A stretch of 5,908 nucleotides of DNA. Source: an uncultured Bacteroidota bacterium (GTDB lineage Bacteria; Bacteroidota; Bacteroidia; Bacteroidales; CAIWKO01). A program made the position numbers and the translations under genes. Below, one piece after another: positions 5,378-5,908 of the stretch (position 1 is its first letter; every line of letters begins with the position of its first letter). Location: NCBI GenBank assembly GCA_937934705.1, contig CALGYY010000032.1, positions 1-5,908 of the forward strand, read 5' to 3'. The notes under the pieces were generated by a model. The model did no database searches. It saw only the letters and a program-made list of their open reading frames with translations, and was not told the origin of the DNA.

Positions 5378-5908
5378 ATGCCTTCCTATATCTGTCACAA
5401 TTGTCAGCATGAACTGAAAACTGATGAAGCCACACTGCTTTATCTGATCACCCATCCGCCCAAGTGTACCCGTTGCGGCTACGAGGAAAGCGACCTCCGC
5501 GAAGCCAAGAGCAAACAGTTCTACTGGCAGGTCAGAAAAAAAGGAATGAGGAAAACCATCAGAATCTTTAAGTCCCTGTATCAAACTGGGCACAATGAAG
5601 CCAGCGCCTATCTGCAGCGAATCACAGGGACAACCGCTGTTCAGCAGAACACGGCCATCAGGAAAGCCGGCCGGAAAAAATTCGCAGGGATATGGGTGAT
5701 CGTGGTGTTGATTACAACCTCATTGGGCTTCTTACCCCTGCTGATCGAGACACTTTCCGGTCCTCCGGAATATTGCCGCGACATCGTTTATGTTCCGGGG
5801 GAAGAAGGCGGAACGGTCTGGTCCCTGCATTCCGTGGGTACGGATGAGCACAAAATCAAAGTCAAGGTACACGCACTTCCCGACGGAGAACTGCTCATCA
5901 ACAACAAG
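5378..5908 (+). CDS. Zinc-ribbon, single-pass membrane protein of unknown function, N-terminal part
   Basis: The frame opens at ATG 5378 and stays open to the window edge, giving 177 residues of a longer protein. Residues 4-34 form a zinc ribbon: YICHNCQHEL supplies C6 and C9, and KCTRCGY supplies C30 and C33, a CxxC-x20-CxxC arrangement likely to bind one structural Zn. A basic, probably helical segment follows (about 41-101, rich in K and R), then one membrane helix (about 102-123, FAGIWVIVVLITTSLGFLPLLI). Residues 124-177 begin a domain beyond the membrane that I do not recognise. With the zinc ribbon and basic region in front and no signal peptide, an N-in, C-out topology is expected. It is transcribed divergently from the helicase, with start codons 111 bp apart and a good promoter. 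The family is not recognised; roles in sensing or envelope assembly would be guesses. Confidence 0.8.
   Translation, partial: MPSYICHNCQHELKTDEATLLYLITHPPKCTRCGYEESDLREAKSKQFYWQVRKKGMRKTIRIFKSLYQTGHNEASAYLQRITGTTAVQQNTAIRKAGRKKFAGIWVIVVLITTSLGFLPLLIETLSGPPEYCRDIVYVPGEEGGTVWSLHSVGTDEHKIKVKVHALPDGELLINNK

Noticed and set aside
5357..5593. Open - strand frame of 78 codons covering the start of the zinc-ribbon gene
   Set aside because: The opposite strand holds the CxxC/CxxC protein with its own promoter; the - strand frame runs across that promoter and shows no domain.
1..5908. A new multi-gene defence or secretion system spanning the window
   Set aside because: The genes fall into unrelated groups on both strands, no nuclease, toxin, sensor or mobile element is present, and only the - strand trio is a plausible functional unit.

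Overview
The window looks like a chromosomal segment from a member of the Bacteroidota. Three things point there. The DUF3127 protein and the Pif1-type helicase with a C-terminal HRDC domain are both typical of that phylum. The SecD-like protein most resembles the SecD half of Bacteroidota SecDF, including its characteristic GFWETYE-type segment. An exact match to the Bacteroidota -7 promoter box (TAnnTTTG) lies just upstream of one start codon, and starts lack Shine-Dalgarno sequences. I see no mobile element, tRNA, rRNA, CRISPR array or phage gene.

Layout. (1) 1-417, + strand: the C-terminal end of a LamG/concanavalin-like jelly-roll protein cut by the window edge. (2) 470-1261, + strand: a complete six-helix voltage-gated potassium channel, probably starting at TTG. 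(3) 1258-5266, - strand: three genes reading helicase (3059-5266), SecD-ectodomain-like lipoprotein (1668-2969) and DUF3127 OB-fold protein with an SSB-like tail (1258-1623). They are spaced 89 and 44 bp apart and may form an operon. The last one converges on the channel gene, and both stop codons are read from one CTAG palindrome. (4) 5267-5377: a divergent promoter region with candidate promoters facing both ways and a 14-bp inverted repeat between them. (5) 5378-5908, + strand: the first 177 residues of a zinc-ribbon, single-pass membrane protein that runs off the end.

How the genes may work together. The clearest link is between the Pif1-HRDC helicase and the DUF3127 protein, whose last residues (SDDLPF) copy the bacterial SSB tip that recruits DNA repair enzymes; co-transcription makes a shared role in DNA processing plausible but unproven. 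The lipoprotein between them is the oddest gene: it keeps the soluble part of SecD, but a lipid anchor replaces the membrane segments. The channel and the LamG protein have no evident link to this group. Most of the window is ordinary core or lineage-specific content; I do not see a clear new multi-gene defence or metabolic system. The lipoprotein and the helicase/SSB-tail pairing deserve the most attention.
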